Shown here: one piece after another, positions 1 to 9,378 of the stretch
How positions within the stretch are numbered: the stretch's first letter is position 1
How the letters are laid out: the number at the start of each line of letters is the position of its first letter
DNA from: Tenuifilaceae bacterium CYCD
Lineage (GTDB): Bacteria > Bacteroidota > Bacteroidia > Bacteroidales > Tenuifilaceae
DNA length: 64,000 bases
Assembly: GCA_036322835.1 (NCBI GenBank)
Contig: AP027304.1
Coordinates: 124,001-188,000 of the forward strand
Direction: 5' to 3'
Made by a program: the position numbers and the translations under genes
Notes under the pieces: generated by a model
Databases searched by the model: none
What the model saw: only the letters and a program-made list of their open reading frames with translations
Told to the model about the DNA's origin: nothing

Positions 1-72
1 GTTAATCCCAAGTAAGTTGTTTCAAAATTTGCCATTGCGTTTAGGTTTAGAAGTAGGCTGTAAATTACAAAA

Positions 73-750
73 TTAGTTTGATTTATAGTTTCTATGACCA
101 AAAATATTGCTTCCTATCCTCACCATAGAACTTCCCTCCTCTACCGCTATGGCATAATCACTCGACATGCCCATGGAGAGCTCCTTAAACCAACCGCTAC
201 CCACAAAGTACTTTTCCTTAACTGTACAGAAAAGGTTCTTCAGAAATTTGAACTCCATCCTAACCTGCTCCATGTTCTCGGTAAAGGTGGCCATTCCCAT
301 CAGCCCAACAACCCGAATATTCAACATTGCTTGGTACTCATTGGAACTCAAGAGTTCTTCCACCTCATCGACCGAAAGGCCAAACTTGGTTTCCTCCGAT
401 GCTATGTGCACCTGCAGTAAACAATCTATTACCCTATTCTGTTTTTGCGCCTCCTTATCAATTACCTCCAGCAACTTTAAACTGTCAACCGAATGAATTA
501 GACTAACAAACGATGCGATGTACTTAACCTTATTCGACTGCAGATGACCTATTAAATGCCACTCTATATCCTTGGGCAGAGCCTCATACTTTGCAACCAA
601 CTCCTGTACTTTGTTCTCCCCAAAAATGCGATGACCCGCGCTGTAGGCCTCCATAATACTTTCGGCAGGGTGAGTTTTCGAAACAGCCACCAGCGTAACG
701 TACTGCGGAAGCGATGATTTAATATCGTGTAAATTGGTTTGAATGCTCAT
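73..750 (-). CDS. yggS: YggS family PLP-binding protein (PLP homeostasis)
   Basis: This 225-residue protein has the usual length of the YggS/PROSC (PLPBP) family, a cytosolic single-domain PLP-binding protein with no known catalytic reaction that buffers pyridoxal phosphate. The PLP lysine is K25 in VAVSKTHP. The family signatures FGENKVQE and WHLIGHLQSNK follow at about residues 43-75, and a phosphate-binding SMVRIGSNIFG lies at the C-terminus. The gene stands alone. A Bacteroidota promoter lies directly upstream (768-797), which supports this ATG. Confidence 0.95.
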   Translation of the reverse strand: MSIQTNLHDIKSSLPQYVTLVAVSKTHPAESIMEAYSAGHRIFGENKVQELVAKYEALPKDIEWHLIGHLQSNKVKYIASFVSLIHSVDSLKLLEVIDKEAQKQNRVIDCLLQVHIASEETKFGLSVDEVEELLSSNEYQAMLNIRVVGLMGMATFTENMEQVRMEFKFLKNLFCTVKEKYFVGSGWFKELSMGMSSDYAIAVEEGSSMVRIGSNIFGHRNYKSN

Positions 751-1123
751 TGCTGTAAGCTTTTGTGCAAAATTAAGATATTTTGCCTAGCATCAAAACA
801 GTAATTGATGGTTATTGGTTGATAGCTATTAGCAAAGCAGCTTTCTTTGATTCTTTTCAACTAATTATCATATTTACAATCTGCACTGTTATTGCGCATC
901 ACCTGAAGCGTGATGCTTACCACTTGTTTCGATTTGTTTGCATCGTATTAATTCCCCGAATTAAAACTCAAAACTATTCGTATTTAACCTCAACTGAGTT
1001 ATTCTCAATATTACCATAGAACTCCAAACCTTTGACAAGATTATCAAAAGCATGATCTAAAAATAAGATAAGGAGCAGCGATTCCAGAAAGGTTATCGTC
1101 ATGAATATAAATAATATTGAAAT
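751..1123. other. Intergenic stretch, no convincing gene
   Basis: These 373 bases separate divergent genes. An open frame at 783-1019 has no recognisable homology and its start overlaps the yggS promoter. Apart from that promoter I see nothing supportable. Confidence 0.5.
768..797 (-). promoter_or_regulatory. Promoter of yggS
   Basis: Read on the minus strand, TTTG (794-797) is followed after 18 bases by TAATTTTG (768-775), matching the Bacteroidota -33/-7 pattern TTTG/TAnnTTTG. It ends 17 bases before the yggS ATG. Confidence 0.6.
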
Positions 1124-1873
1124 ATGGATCCGATAGTAAAACGCAACAAACTAAGTTCGATCATAATTAGTCTTTTATTCCTTCTAGCAAGTGTCACCGC
1201 TTTATCGCAAACAACCTCTCAGGGTGGTGTTTTTGTGTTAGGAGGTATACATCAATCGCACGAAAGAGCAAAAACATACACCTACTCCCGAATGGGCGAA
1301 ATCTATAGAGAACTAAAGCCCGATATACTTTTAGTGGAAACCCAGCCAAAGTATGTGCTGGATAAAAGTTTCAAAGGAACTCCATTCGACTTTATTAAAT
1401 TCATGATTCCATTAGCACAAAAGGATTCTACCCCTATTTATGGTATCGATTGGTGGGATAACACCAAAGGCGAAGAATGGATGCAACGTCAGAAAGATTT
1501 CTTCCACGATACTACCTATTCATCTGAAATAGAACTACTCGGAAATTTATTCTCTATGTTAAACAACTATTTCGTCGAAAAAGATTTCACAGAGATAAAC
1601 TCGACACTCATAACAAATATATGGAAAGCTAAAAACGAATTTAAATACAGCCTAATGGAACAAAGCCTAACTTACAAAACTATTGCAGCGTATGAAAAGG
1701 AACGAAACAAAAATATAGTAGCCAATATTCTTGAAATAGTTAGAAGATATCCAGATAAAAAGATTCTAATAGCAATTGGAATCGATCATAAGTACTTTAT
1801 TGAAGATCGGCTTAAGGAGAACGGAATTAAGGTTTACCAACCAGATGAAATCGAAGAATTCAAAAAGCATTAA
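1124..1873 (+). CDS. TraB/GumN (TIKI)-like secreted protein
   Basis: A 249-residue protein with a hydrophobic N-terminal export signal (about residues 10-28) ending near ALSQ. Three elements recall the TraB/PrgY/GumN (TIKI superfamily) fold: an N-terminal GGIH (H43), a conserved acidic position in LLVET (E72) and a C-terminal GIDHKYF (H222). Known superfamily members include metal-dependent proteases, but the substrate here is unknown. It is close to a minimal single domain. The assignment rests on motif placement only; an EreA/ChaN-like protein of related fold is the main alternative. Confidence 0.6.
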   Translation: MDPIVKRNKLSSIIISLLFLLASVTALSQTTSQGGVFVLGGIHQSHERAKTYTYSRMGEIYRELKPDILLVETQPKYVLDKSFKGTPFDFIKFMIPLAQKDSTPIYGIDWWDNTKGEEWMQRQKDFFHDTTYSSEIELLGNLFSMLNNYFVEKDFTEINSTLITNIWKAKNEFKYSLMEQSLTYKTIAAYEKERNKNIVANILEIVRRYPDKKILIAIGIDHKYFIEDRLKENGIKVYQPDEIEEFKKH

Positions 1874-1886
1874 AAAACATAACTAT

Positions 1887-3143
1887 TTATTTCTTTTTGC
1901 CCTTACTTTTCTTCTTTTGCTTTTTCTTCTCGAAGGACTCAAACTCCTCAATATCTTTGAGCAGTGCTTTCCAGTCATGCGACGATTCCTCCGATACATC
2001 TATGGTAGCCTCGTATTCTCCTCGGCTCATCGCCATCACAACGATAGGTTTGCTTAAGTAGGTTTCTATTTCGACAAGCGTATCACGTTCCTCCATGCTG
2101 CAGAACGATACCGCTTTACCGCGTTGGTTACCACGACCGGTTCGTCCAACACGATGAACATAATTTTCGGCTACTTCGGGTAAATCGTAGTTTATAACGA
2201 ACTCCACGTTGGGGATATCCACACCGCGGGCACTAACATCAGTGGCTATTAAAATCCTATTTTTCCCTGATTTGAAATTATCCATAATGGCAGATCTTTC
2301 TTTCTGATCTTTTCCGCTATGGATGGTTTGGCTGGCAATGTTTACACGTTCCAGTGCCTTTAGCACTCTTTCGGCTCGCACTTTTGTGCGGACAAATACC
2401 AGTATCTTGCTATCGGGATTTTCGTTGATGAAGCGTTCAAGGAAAAATCGCTTATCGTCCATCTCCACAAAGGCTACGGAGTGGTCGATGTTTTTTGATA
2501 CAGGGTCTTTAGGCGATAAATGAATTCGTACGGCATGACGAACCAATCCGTAGGCCAAATCCTTAATGTGCTCGTTGATGGTTGCTGAGAAGAATAGCGT
2601 TTGACGGTTACGGGGAATACGTCGGATTAACTGCTCCATATCGTGAATAAAACCCAGTTCCAGCATATGGTCAGCCTCGTCGATAATGAGAATCTCAACA
2701 TTCTGAAACGACAGAAAACCTTGACTGGCGAGGTCGAACATACGTCCGGGAGTAGCCACCAGCACATCGGCTCCATTCTTAAGCAGTGCTATCTGCTTAT
2801 CCTGATCAACTCCCCCGTAAATACCAACAACGTGAAGCCCTATTCCCGAAATTAGTTGCTTAAACACATCGGCAACCTGAATGGCCAACTCATGGGTAGG
2901 AACCATAACCAAACAGCGGGTAGTGTATGCCTCCTTTTTACCGTTCCGTGTAGCCAGTAATTGAATTACGGGAATGGCAAAGGCGGCTGTTTTGCCTGTT
3001 CCGGTTTGAGCAATGGCGAGCACATCTTCGCCCTTTAGGGTAGGCGGAATGGCTTTAAATTGAATATCGGTAGGTTTTTGGAACCCAAGCGCCTCAAGGT
3101 TGCGCTTAAGCGTTGGAATAAGATTATACTGTTCGAACTTCAT
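1887..3143 (-). CDS. DEAD-box ATP-dependent RNA helicase (RhlE-like)
   Basis: A 418-residue superfamily 2 RNA helicase. The motifs appear in order: Q motif (GFQKPTDIQFKAIP), Walker A AQTGTGKT, motif Ia PTHELA, Walker B DEAD, SAT, then the second RecA lobe with RGVDIPNVEFVINYDLP and HRVGRTGR. The tail is short and very lysine-rich (KKKQKKKSKGKKK), typical of RNA-binding tails in RhlE/CsdA-like helicases. The likely role is ribosome assembly or mRNA remodelling. It is a single gene with its own promoter at 3192-3223. Confidence 0.95.
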   Translation of the reverse strand: MKFEQYNLIPTLKRNLEALGFQKPTDIQFKAIPPTLKGEDVLAIAQTGTGKTAAFAIPVIQLLATRNGKKEAYTTRCLVMVPTHELAIQVADVFKQLISGIGLHVVGIYGGVDQDKQIALLKNGADVLVATPGRMFDLASQGFLSFQNVEILIIDEADHMLELGFIHDMEQLIRRIPRNRQTLFFSATINEHIKDLAYGLVRHAVRIHLSPKDPVSKNIDHSVAFVEMDDKRFFLERFINENPDSKILVFVRTKVRAERVLKALERVNIASQTIHSGKDQKERSAIMDNFKSGKNRILIATDVSARGVDIPNVEFVINYDLPEVAENYVHRVGRTGRGNQRGKAVSFCSMEERDTLVEIETYLSKPIVVMAMSRGEYEATIDVSEESSHDWKALLKDIEEFESFEKKKQKKKSKGKKK

Positions 3144-3191
3144 ATGCTCTGCCGGGAATAGGTGTACCTGTAAATGTTTGTTTTTCTGCTG

Positions 3192-3223
3192 CGAAACTAC
3201 GCAAAATAGCGATGGTTTACAAA
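3192..3223 (-). promoter_or_regulatory. Promoter of the DEAD-box helicase
   Basis: On the minus strand TTTG (3220-3223) stands 20 bases before TAGTTTCG (3192-3199), a near match to TAnnTTTG, about 48 bases upstream of the start codon. Confidence 0.5.
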
Positions 3224-3268
3224 TGCATCATCATTCCTCTATCTGTCATTTTTAGGGTTATGGTTATT

Positions 3269-4615
3269 CTATTTAGTCTCTCTGAATGCTCCAGCTATAA
3301 GATTTGTAAACCCTATTACGATTGTTATTATGAGTAAGTAAATGCTAACAACAACAAATGATTTAGGAAGGAATAACCATGACGACAATCCAATAAAAAG
3401 TCCAAGCAAGAAGTAGTAAATGAAATATGTGTCGAACATAAAGGTGTAGGGATAGGTCTCCAAATCATAATCTATGGGATCTTTATAGAGCATTCCCAGC
3501 TTGCATTCGGTGAAGAATGCTTCGAGCGGGTTCAATTTCTTGTAATTTTTGTATAGTTCGGCCTGTTTTTCATCTGGCAGGTTAGATAGATCTCCAATGT
3601 ATGATATTTTTGGAAGTTTATTGATAAAAAATAGCCCTACAAATATTATTGCGAGCCACCAGGGAGTATCGGTTGCGGTAAACCCATCGGGGAAAACGAT
3701 GTTCTCGAATCCGTTAATTTGTAATTGCTCCAGTTTGAATCGATCTTCCATTCTGGATCCTAGTAACATTCCTCTACTATTTATGGCAGGAATAAGGAAT
3801 GCAATGGTGACAATATTACTTACTATAAACTTTCCAGAGTTAGTAATCGCTTTGGGGAGTTTAAATAGTATCAAGTCGAATAGAATTTTATTAAGCAAAT
3901 AGATGGATATAAATGCAAGAGAAAATAGAAGGATGAAGCTAATCCATAAATTTTTGAATTTAAGATGGAACTCAAAGATCGGCTTTAGAACATACTTACT
4001 GTAGAAAGAGGCGGGCGATAGCCTTGTGAACTCGAATCGAGTTGTAATGAAAGATGTAATTTCGTTGAAAGAAGCAAAATGGTCATATATGTAATATTTG
4101 ATCTTGGACATTTTACAGTACTTTGGCAGGGCTTGGGAGGTAAAGTTTACCATTTCAAGTACGGCCTTATCTATTTCTCCAGTCATGGCAATCTTTTGTA
4201 TTCGGAGATATTCTTTGCCTGAGCTTATCCCGTTCCAATTCGATAGTACTCTAATGTCGTCGCCCATGCGAAGTTGGATTAGCGCTGGATGTTTGCTGAC
4301 AAAAATATAAACCCCTCTGTCTGCAAAATCGAAGAAATTTGCAACATGTTTATCCTTACCGTGACATTCATCGGCAAAAACCCCAATTTTTCGAATATCA
4401 ACAGAATCAACCGTTCTAACCATGTAGTAGAAACCTACAGGATATTTAAAGTTGGTTATTTTCTGAATGGTGCTATCGCGCAGTATATTTTTCTCGTCGA
4501 GAATAACAGCTTTATACTCCTTATTTTCGGGGCGTTTGCTACATGATGCAATCAGTAGTCCTAGACAAAGGAACTGTATAATTCGATATAATTTTATTTT
4601 ATTATGCTGAAGCAT
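3269..4615 (-). CDS. Membrane lipoprotein with TPM-like N-terminal domain
   Basis: A 448-residue protein starting with a lipoprotein signal (FLCLGLLIASC). Residues of about 40-165 have a TPM-like (DUF477) layout: an opening VILDEKNIL, an FYYMVRTVD strand and a GVYIFVSK strand. At least five membrane segments follow (WISFILLFSLAFISIYLL, an NIVTIAFLIPA stretch, WWLAIIFVGLFF, and two near the C-terminus). TPM domains sit in envelope or photosystem maintenance proteins. It is 3 bases downstream of the caspase-like gene starting at 6238, so the two are probably co-transcribed. The precise function is unknown and the TPM call is moderate. Confidence 0.5.
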   Translation of the reverse strand: MLQHNKIKLYRIIQFLCLGLLIASCSKRPENKEYKAVILDEKNILRDSTIQKITNFKYPVGFYYMVRTVDSVDIRKIGVFADECHGKDKHVANFFDFADRGVYIFVSKHPALIQLRMGDDIRVLSNWNGISSGKEYLRIQKIAMTGEIDKAVLEMVNFTSQALPKYCKMSKIKYYIYDHFASFNEITSFITTRFEFTRLSPASFYSKYVLKPIFEFHLKFKNLWISFILLFSLAFISIYLLNKILFDLILFKLPKAITNSGKFIVSNIVTIAFLIPAINSRGMLLGSRMEDRFKLEQLQINGFENIVFPDGFTATDTPWWLAIIFVGLFFINKLPKISYIGDLSNLPDEKQAELYKNYKKLNPLEAFFTECKLGMLYKDPIDYDLETYPYTFMFDTYFIYYFLLGLFIGLSSWLFLPKSFVVVSIYLLIITIVIGFTNLIAGAFRETK

Positions 4616-4618
4616 TGC

Positions 4619-6238
4619 TTATTTTTTAAAGTAAAAATCGCCCTTTAACTTGCTCCACTCCTGAGGGCTTTGACCTCCATTGCTAATGCGTTCAACCTCT
4701 ACTCTCGTTTTCTTGAAAACACTCTCGATGGATTGGGGTAGATACATCTGCTTAACCAACTGTTCGGTAAATAGTCCATTATTTCCCTGCCCATCCGAAG
4801 CGGTTGCTCCCTCGGAGGTGGCAAACGAAATTATTGTTCCGCTGGTTGGGCTTATCACTTTAAAGCCGCGTTCGGCACCTCTGGACCAACTCCTAAAAGG
4901 ATCGTTACGGCATGCATCGAGTATCACGATGTTAACGTTATCGGGATATTTCTCAAACTCCTCTACAACATAGTTTACTGAGATAGCCTCGAACTTACAA
5001 TCGGATTTATCCTCAAGTTTTGCATCGGTAGGAATAAGGTAGTTTAGCCCATCAACCTGTACACCGTGGCCAGCATAGTAAAACAAGGCAACGTTGTAAT
5101 TGGGCAACTTCTTGCTAAACTCCCTAATTGCCTGCTCCATGGATTGCTTGTTGGCATCAATTCGCTCAATTACCTCGAATCCAAGATTTTTCAGGGTCGA
5201 AGACATTAGAACTGCATCTTTTGCTGGATTCTTGAGGCTTTGTCCCCCTCCGTAGTTTGAGTTCCCAATGACTAAGGCTATACGCTTTTCGTTAGTGCCG
5301 GTAAAACTATTATCAACAGCAAATACTGTATTTACAGGCTCCTGCCTGTTTACATAGAATGTGTAGGTTGATACATTATTTTTTGTATCGGTAGCTTTAA
5401 CCGTAACGGTATTATCGCCAATAGCCAGTTTTAAGTTTTGCTGAAACTCTCCGTATGCATTTATACTGGCCTCAACTCCATTTACAGTAACCTCGTAAAT
5501 TCCACTATTGTCGTATGCTTTTCCTTTAACAAATATCTGCTTATTGGGCTCATAAATCTTATTCCCCATGCTAATAGATGGTTCGTAGATCGATATTTCG
5601 GGGCCAGCATTATCGGTTACAATATTTTGGTTGGTTATGTATGCAACCTTCAAATCATCAAAAAGTACTTTTTGGTTCATGTTTACCCCCAAGCCAACCT
5701 TTGAACCAAAGAAATCATCGAACTTATACTTGCCCACGAAATTGTTGTTGATGTAGAACTCGTAGTCCGATCCTATCTTTTTTACAGTGATGCGATTGCT
5801 ACCATTCTTGTTGATATAATCGGACATTGTCCATTCTATAAGGTTTTTTGATGTCCCCTCAACTTCCATCCTGTATATAAAGTAACCGTTGGCCGATACA
5901 CCAAAGGCAAAGTAGTTATTGGCATCTTCGAGTCCCCAGAGTAGTTCGAAGCTGTTATTCTCAATACCATTCATCCATAACGTATTGCACGATAAGGAAA
6001 AGTCACTGTAGGTATTTATCTCAATATTCCGCCATGTTCCCCACCATCCAGTGCTACGCTTATGTTCAAAAGAGTATTTGCCATTTTGCACCTGAAGCAA
6101 AACACTTTCATCGTCGCGTGTGCTCCAGTTATTTGAGTTATCGTAGAAATTATCCTCGAATACTATTGTTTCCTGAGCCAATAGTAGACTTTGAAAGCCA
6201 ATCAGTAAAAATAGGATTACAAAACATTTGTTTCTCAT
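4619..6238 (-). CDS. Secreted caspase-like (C14) protein with lectin-like and Ig-like N-terminus
   Basis: 539 residues. A signal peptide (FLLIGFQSLLLAQ) precedes a jelly-roll or LamG-like domain (about 25-205, opening FEDNFYDNSNNW). An Ig-like segment follows (about 210-300, opening GPEISIYEPS), then a caspase p20-like domain from about 315. The catalytic dyad is visible: His in FYYAGHGVQ and Cys in ILDACRNDPF. The domain begins with the usual KRIALVIGNSNY. Proteins of this family cleave after basic residues when characterised, but the substrate here is unknown. It is one of three C14 homologues in the window. Confidence 0.9.
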   Translation of the reverse strand: MRNKCFVILFLLIGFQSLLLAQETIVFEDNFYDNSNNWSTRDDESVLLQVQNGKYSFEHKRSTGWWGTWRNIEINTYSDFSLSCNTLWMNGIENNSFELLWGLEDANNYFAFGVSANGYFIYRMEVEGTSKNLIEWTMSDYINKNGSNRITVKKIGSDYEFYINNNFVGKYKFDDFFGSKVGLGVNMNQKVLFDDLKVAYITNQNIVTDNAGPEISIYEPSISMGNKIYEPNKQIFVKGKAYDNSGIYEVTVNGVEASINAYGEFQQNLKLAIGDNTVTVKATDTKNNVSTYTFYVNRQEPVNTVFAVDNSFTGTNEKRIALVIGNSNYGGGQSLKNPAKDAVLMSSTLKNLGFEVIERIDANKQSMEQAIREFSKKLPNYNVALFYYAGHGVQVDGLNYLIPTDAKLEDKSDCKFEAISVNYVVEEFEKYPDNVNIVILDACRNDPFRSWSRGAERGFKVISPTSGTIISFATSEGATASDGQGNNGLFTEQLVKQMYLPQSIESVFKKTRVEVERISNGGQSPQEWSKLKGDFYFKK

Positions 6239-6372
6239 AGCCTATGTTTTTTTAGGATCACAAATAAAAGCAAACTCGCAATGAGTCAAATGTATGAATT
6301 TTTAAAACATTGAGGGCACTTACAGATATGATTTTGAATGATTACGATAGATCGCGAATACTTTACGAAGGT

Positions 6373-6404
6373 ATTGAATTCGGCAGATTATAGTTGTAAC
6401 TTTG
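6373..6404 (+). promoter_or_regulatory. Promoter of the outer-membrane protein gene at 6433
   Basis: ATTG (6373-6376) and TAACTTTG (6397-6404) are separated by 20 bases, fitting the Bacteroidota -33/-7 pattern with one mismatch. The ATG is 28 bases further on. Confidence 0.6.
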
Positions 6405-6432
6405 AGTATATTGCAAACCAATCTCCAAGGCC

Positions 6433-7404
6433 ATGAAAACGAGAATAGTTACTTTGTTTTTTATATGGGGATTACTCATCACTTTCGCCGCAAACACAGT
6501 TGCACAGGTTGACTCCGTATTATTAAAAAGTGACACCATTAAGAGTACTGATAAGATATACATCATACGCACAAACGATGGAGGTGAGTTTATAGGAACA
6601 ATAATACATCAGGATTCCAAGGAGGTGTTGATAGAAACCAAGGACCGGGGGCAAATTTCGATTCCAAAGTACTATATCCGCGAGATGAAACTTACCGAGA
6701 ATTACGAGTTCACAGCCGAGGGCGAGTACATTGCCAAGCAATATTTTTCCACCCGTTACTTTATAACTACCAATGGGCTGCCAATTGAAAAGGGCGAAAG
6801 TTACGTTCAATGGAATCTTTATGGCCCCGATTTTCAGTTTGGGATTCGAAAAAATTTGGGCGTAGGAATTATGACCTCGTGGGTTGGCATGCCTTTGATT
6901 GGAACGCTTAAATATACCATTCCAATATCCCCGAAAACAAATCTTGCCTTGGGCACTTTACTTGGAACAGGCTCATGGATTGAGCCCGACTATGGTATTG
7001 TACTGCCATACGCAGCATTAACCTTTGGCGATAGACGCCGAAACCTAAACTTATCGTTGGGGTACGGGGCTGTTTTTGCCGAGGGCAAAGGCGAAGGAAG
7101 ATTTTTGGCATCCGTGGCCATCATTTCCAAGATAAACAAGAAAATCAGCTTTGTTTTCGATTCGTTCATTATGTTTCCTGGGAAAACCGAAACGGTTGAA
7201 GAGTCCGTTTACAATCCTGGCACCGATACTTGGGATATTGTTTATACCAAGGAGAAGAAGTATGGGTTTGCGATATTAATACCTGGATTGCGTTTCGACA
7301 TTGGGCCGAATAAAGCATTTCAGTTTGGTTTTGGCGGCTTTAGGGTTGACGGTGAATTTTACCCTTCGCCCATTCCAATGTTTCAATGGTACAACAAATT
7401 CTAG
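6433..7404 (+). CDS. Predicted outer-membrane beta-barrel protein
   Basis: 323 residues with a signal peptide ending at NTVAQ. A short SH3/Sm-like strand set follows (IIRTNDGGEFIGTIIHQD, about 44-90), then a region of alternating amphipathic strands rich in Gly and aromatics that ends in a terminal Phe (FQWYNKF), typical of outer-membrane barrels. No close family was recognised. It converges on and overlaps by 4 bases the DUF3795 gene on the other strand. Confidence 0.6.
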   Translation: MKTRIVTLFFIWGLLITFAANTVAQVDSVLLKSDTIKSTDKIYIIRTNDGGEFIGTIIHQDSKEVLIETKDRGQISIPKYYIREMKLTENYEFTAEGEYIAKQYFSTRYFITTNGLPIEKGESYVQWNLYGPDFQFGIRKNLGVGIMTSWVGMPLIGTLKYTIPISPKTNLALGTLLGTGSWIEPDYGIVLPYAALTFGDRRRNLNLSLGYGAVFAEGKGEGRFLASVAIISKINKKISFVFDSFIMFPGKTETVEESVYNPGTDTWDIVYTKEKKYGFAILIPGLRFDIGPNKAFQFGFGGFRVDGEFYPSPIPMFQWYNKF

Positions 7405-7877
7405 TATCGGGGGTTATCCTTTACCTCGTTGTAGTAACTCTCCAAACCTATTTCCCGAATTCTTTTATTAATGGATAGCCATCGGTTATGCAGGTTCTCA
7501 TCAAAGCCTGTATTGCTACATGGGAAATCGTTGCATTGGTAGCAGTAATCAATACCTTTTTGGGTATAGCATTGCTTAACCCTGCATGCAGTAAAAAGAT
7601 GGCACTCCTGCTTTCGGCATCCCTTGCAGTTTTTCGTCGACAAAAGGTGAAGCAGATCCTTAAACTCGGGGTATTTACCAAATTTTGGCTCACTTAGTAG
7701 GGTTTCGAATCGCTTGGCGTAGCCATCAAAATTTCCAAGATGATTGACCAACTGCTGGGCGTGATGTTGAATTGGACCATCTTCAAATGCAAAGCATTTT
7801 TCGCAGAGTAAACCGCATGGGCCAAACTTATCGTTTAATGCTAATTCCATTGAATTATCTTTTTTGAAAAAGACCAC
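7401..7877 (-). CDS. DUF3795 cysteine-rich protein
   Basis: 158 residues, cytosolic. It contains the DUF3795 cysteine pattern: GPCGLLCEKCFAF near the start, NCKGCRKQEC, CRVKQC and YCYQCNDFPC. Such spacing suggests metal (zinc or Fe-S) binding; the family is common in anaerobes and has no established function. An internal ATG (MELALND, start at 7850) matches the usual family start better than the 5-prime ATG, so the first nine residues are uncertain. Confidence 0.85.
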   Translation of the reverse strand: MVFFKKDNSMELALNDKFGPCGLLCEKCFAFEDGPIQHHAQQLVNHLGNFDGYAKRFETLLSEPKFGKYPEFKDLLHLLSTKNCKGCRKQECHLFTACRVKQCYTQKGIDYCYQCNDFPCSNTGFDENLHNRWLSINKRIREIGLESYYNEVKDNPRY

Positions 7878-7927
7878 GAATATAGATTTCCCCGAAAGAT
7901 ATAAATGATATTCAAATAAATTTAAGT

Positions 7928-9097
7928 CTATCCAACCAGAATATTTTCCTCGTATCGATTTACCACCAGAACTCTAAAGAATATTAACCCAATAAGGCAA
8001 ACCATGGCGCTAATCATAAAAATTGCCGAGATCGAAATGTACTGGGCAATTAGCCCCGACATAGCCATTCCAAATCCCATTCCAATATCCAGCGCGGTGT
8101 AAAGCGTGGAGTTGGCTGCACCCCTATGGGTTGAGTCGGCTAGGTTATTCACCATCGATTGGAAGGTAGGGAAAACAACACCTATTCCAAATCCAATAAA
8201 AATGGCCGATAGGAAATACCCTGCGGCATTCTGAACCGATGCTAGAATTGGAAAACTTACTATCAGTATCGATAGACAAATAGTGATAATTCTCCGGGGC
8301 CCATTTCTGTCGAATGCTTTACCCGCCGTTAACCTTGATACGGCAATGCCAATGGAAAATATCAAGAAAAAGAGAGAGGTATTATGCACCCCTATTTCCT
8401 TGCCATATAGCGCAATGAACGAAAGCAACCCGCCGTAGGTACTCATTACAATAAGCACGTTTAATGAGGGAATAATCGATTCTTTACTGAAAAGCGTATC
8501 CATATTTAGGTGAAGGTGTTTTCCTATAATCGACTGCTTGGGGAGATGAATTGTGTTAGCACATACAAGGCTGGCAATACTTATAAGGAAACCCACCATA
8601 AACATGGCTACATATCCCCATTGATGGCAAACAAATAGCCCGATTATTGGGCCTACCGACATTCCCAGCGTTGTTGATAGGGCAAAGTACCCAATCCCTT
8701 CGCCCCGTTTGGCCGAAGGGATAAGATCCACCGCGATGATGGAACTTGCAATGGTGGTGAATCCCCATGTTAATCCCTGCGAGAATCGCAGAAGTATTAG
8801 CGCTGTAACCGACAGGGCAACCAAGTAGCCTGTAAATAGAAGTGAGTATACAATCAGCGCAATAACAAAAACCATTTTGCGGCTATACCTATCGAGCGTA
8901 TATCCCGAAAACGGACGAATCATTACCGATGCAATGGTGTAGGCTGCAACTACAACCCCAACCTGACTTTTCGATGCGTTCAGTTCGCTTACCAGGTAGA
9001 TTGGTAAAACCGAAATTACTGCGTAGTAGGTAATATACATCAAAAAGTTCGACAGTATTAGGAGTACGAAATCCCTATTCCAGATTCTATCGCGCAT
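7928..9097 (-). CDS. MFS transporter (probable efflux)
   Basis: 389 residues with about twelve hydrophobic segments. The major facilitator signature between TM2 and TM3 is present (FSGYTLDRYSRK), with a weaker repeat between TM8 and TM9 (GKAFDRNGPRR). The closest type is the MFS_1 drug or metabolite exporter group; the substrate cannot be predicted. It is a single gene, with a -7 element (TACCTTTG) at 9123-9130 on the minus strand. Confidence 0.9.
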   Translation of the reverse strand: MRDRIWNRDFVLLILSNFLMYITYYAVISVLPIYLVSELNASKSQVGVVVAAYTIASVMIRPFSGYTLDRYSRKMVFVIALIVYSLLFTGYLVALSVTALILLRFSQGLTWGFTTIASSIIAVDLIPSAKRGEGIGYFALSTTLGMSVGPIIGLFVCHQWGYVAMFMVGFLISIASLVCANTIHLPKQSIIGKHLHLNMDTLFSKESIIPSLNVLIVMSTYGGLLSFIALYGKEIGVHNTSLFFLIFSIGIAVSRLTAGKAFDRNGPRRIITICLSILIVSFPILASVQNAAGYFLSAIFIGFGIGVVFPTFQSMVNNLADSTHRGAANSTLYTALDIGMGFGMAMSGLIAQYISISAIFMISAMVCLIGLIFFRVLVVNRYEENILVG

Positions 9098-9122
9098 GGT
9101 ATTATTCTCTGTAAAAACGCTG

Positions 9123-9130
9123 CAAAGGTA
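9123..9130 (-). promoter_or_regulatory. -7 element upstream of the MFS gene
   Basis: TACCTTTG on the minus strand matches TAnnTTTG and lies 25 bases before the start codon. No good TTTG -33 box is visible at the expected distance, so this is only half a promoter. Confidence 0.4.
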
Positions 9131-9279
9131 TCTACTATTAAGTGGCGATATCCGAAATGTGTCTTAAAAAAGGTTATTGGTAGATTGTTAACTTTAGATC
9201 TAAAGCGTAGAACGGTTAGTGGAGTAACCCCTCTGAGGTTCATGCTGTATAACCCAAATGACCATACAACCATAGGCTA

Positions 9280-9312
9280 ACCCTGTCAGGGTTTTTAAGA
9301 CCCTGACAGGGT
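9280..9312. repeat. Perfect 12-bp inverted repeat (REP-like hairpin)
   Basis: ACCCTGTCAGGG (9280-9291) and CCCTGACAGGGT (9301-9312) form a perfect stem with a 9-base loop in the gap between the ankyrin-caspase gene (ends 9379) and the MFS gene. It may serve as a terminator, but its CCTGACAGGG core recurs at about 20153-20162, suggesting a dispersed intergenic repeat. Confidence 0.7.
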
Positions 9313-9378
9313 GGAATTATTCCCAAAAACAGTGTTTCGGAATAAACTATAAATTCATCAAAAAAATAATTAACGGGT

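Noticed and set aside
783-1019. Open frame of 78 codons on the plus strand
   Set aside because: Starts inside the yggS promoter, has no recognisable domain and an odd composition; most likely non-coding.
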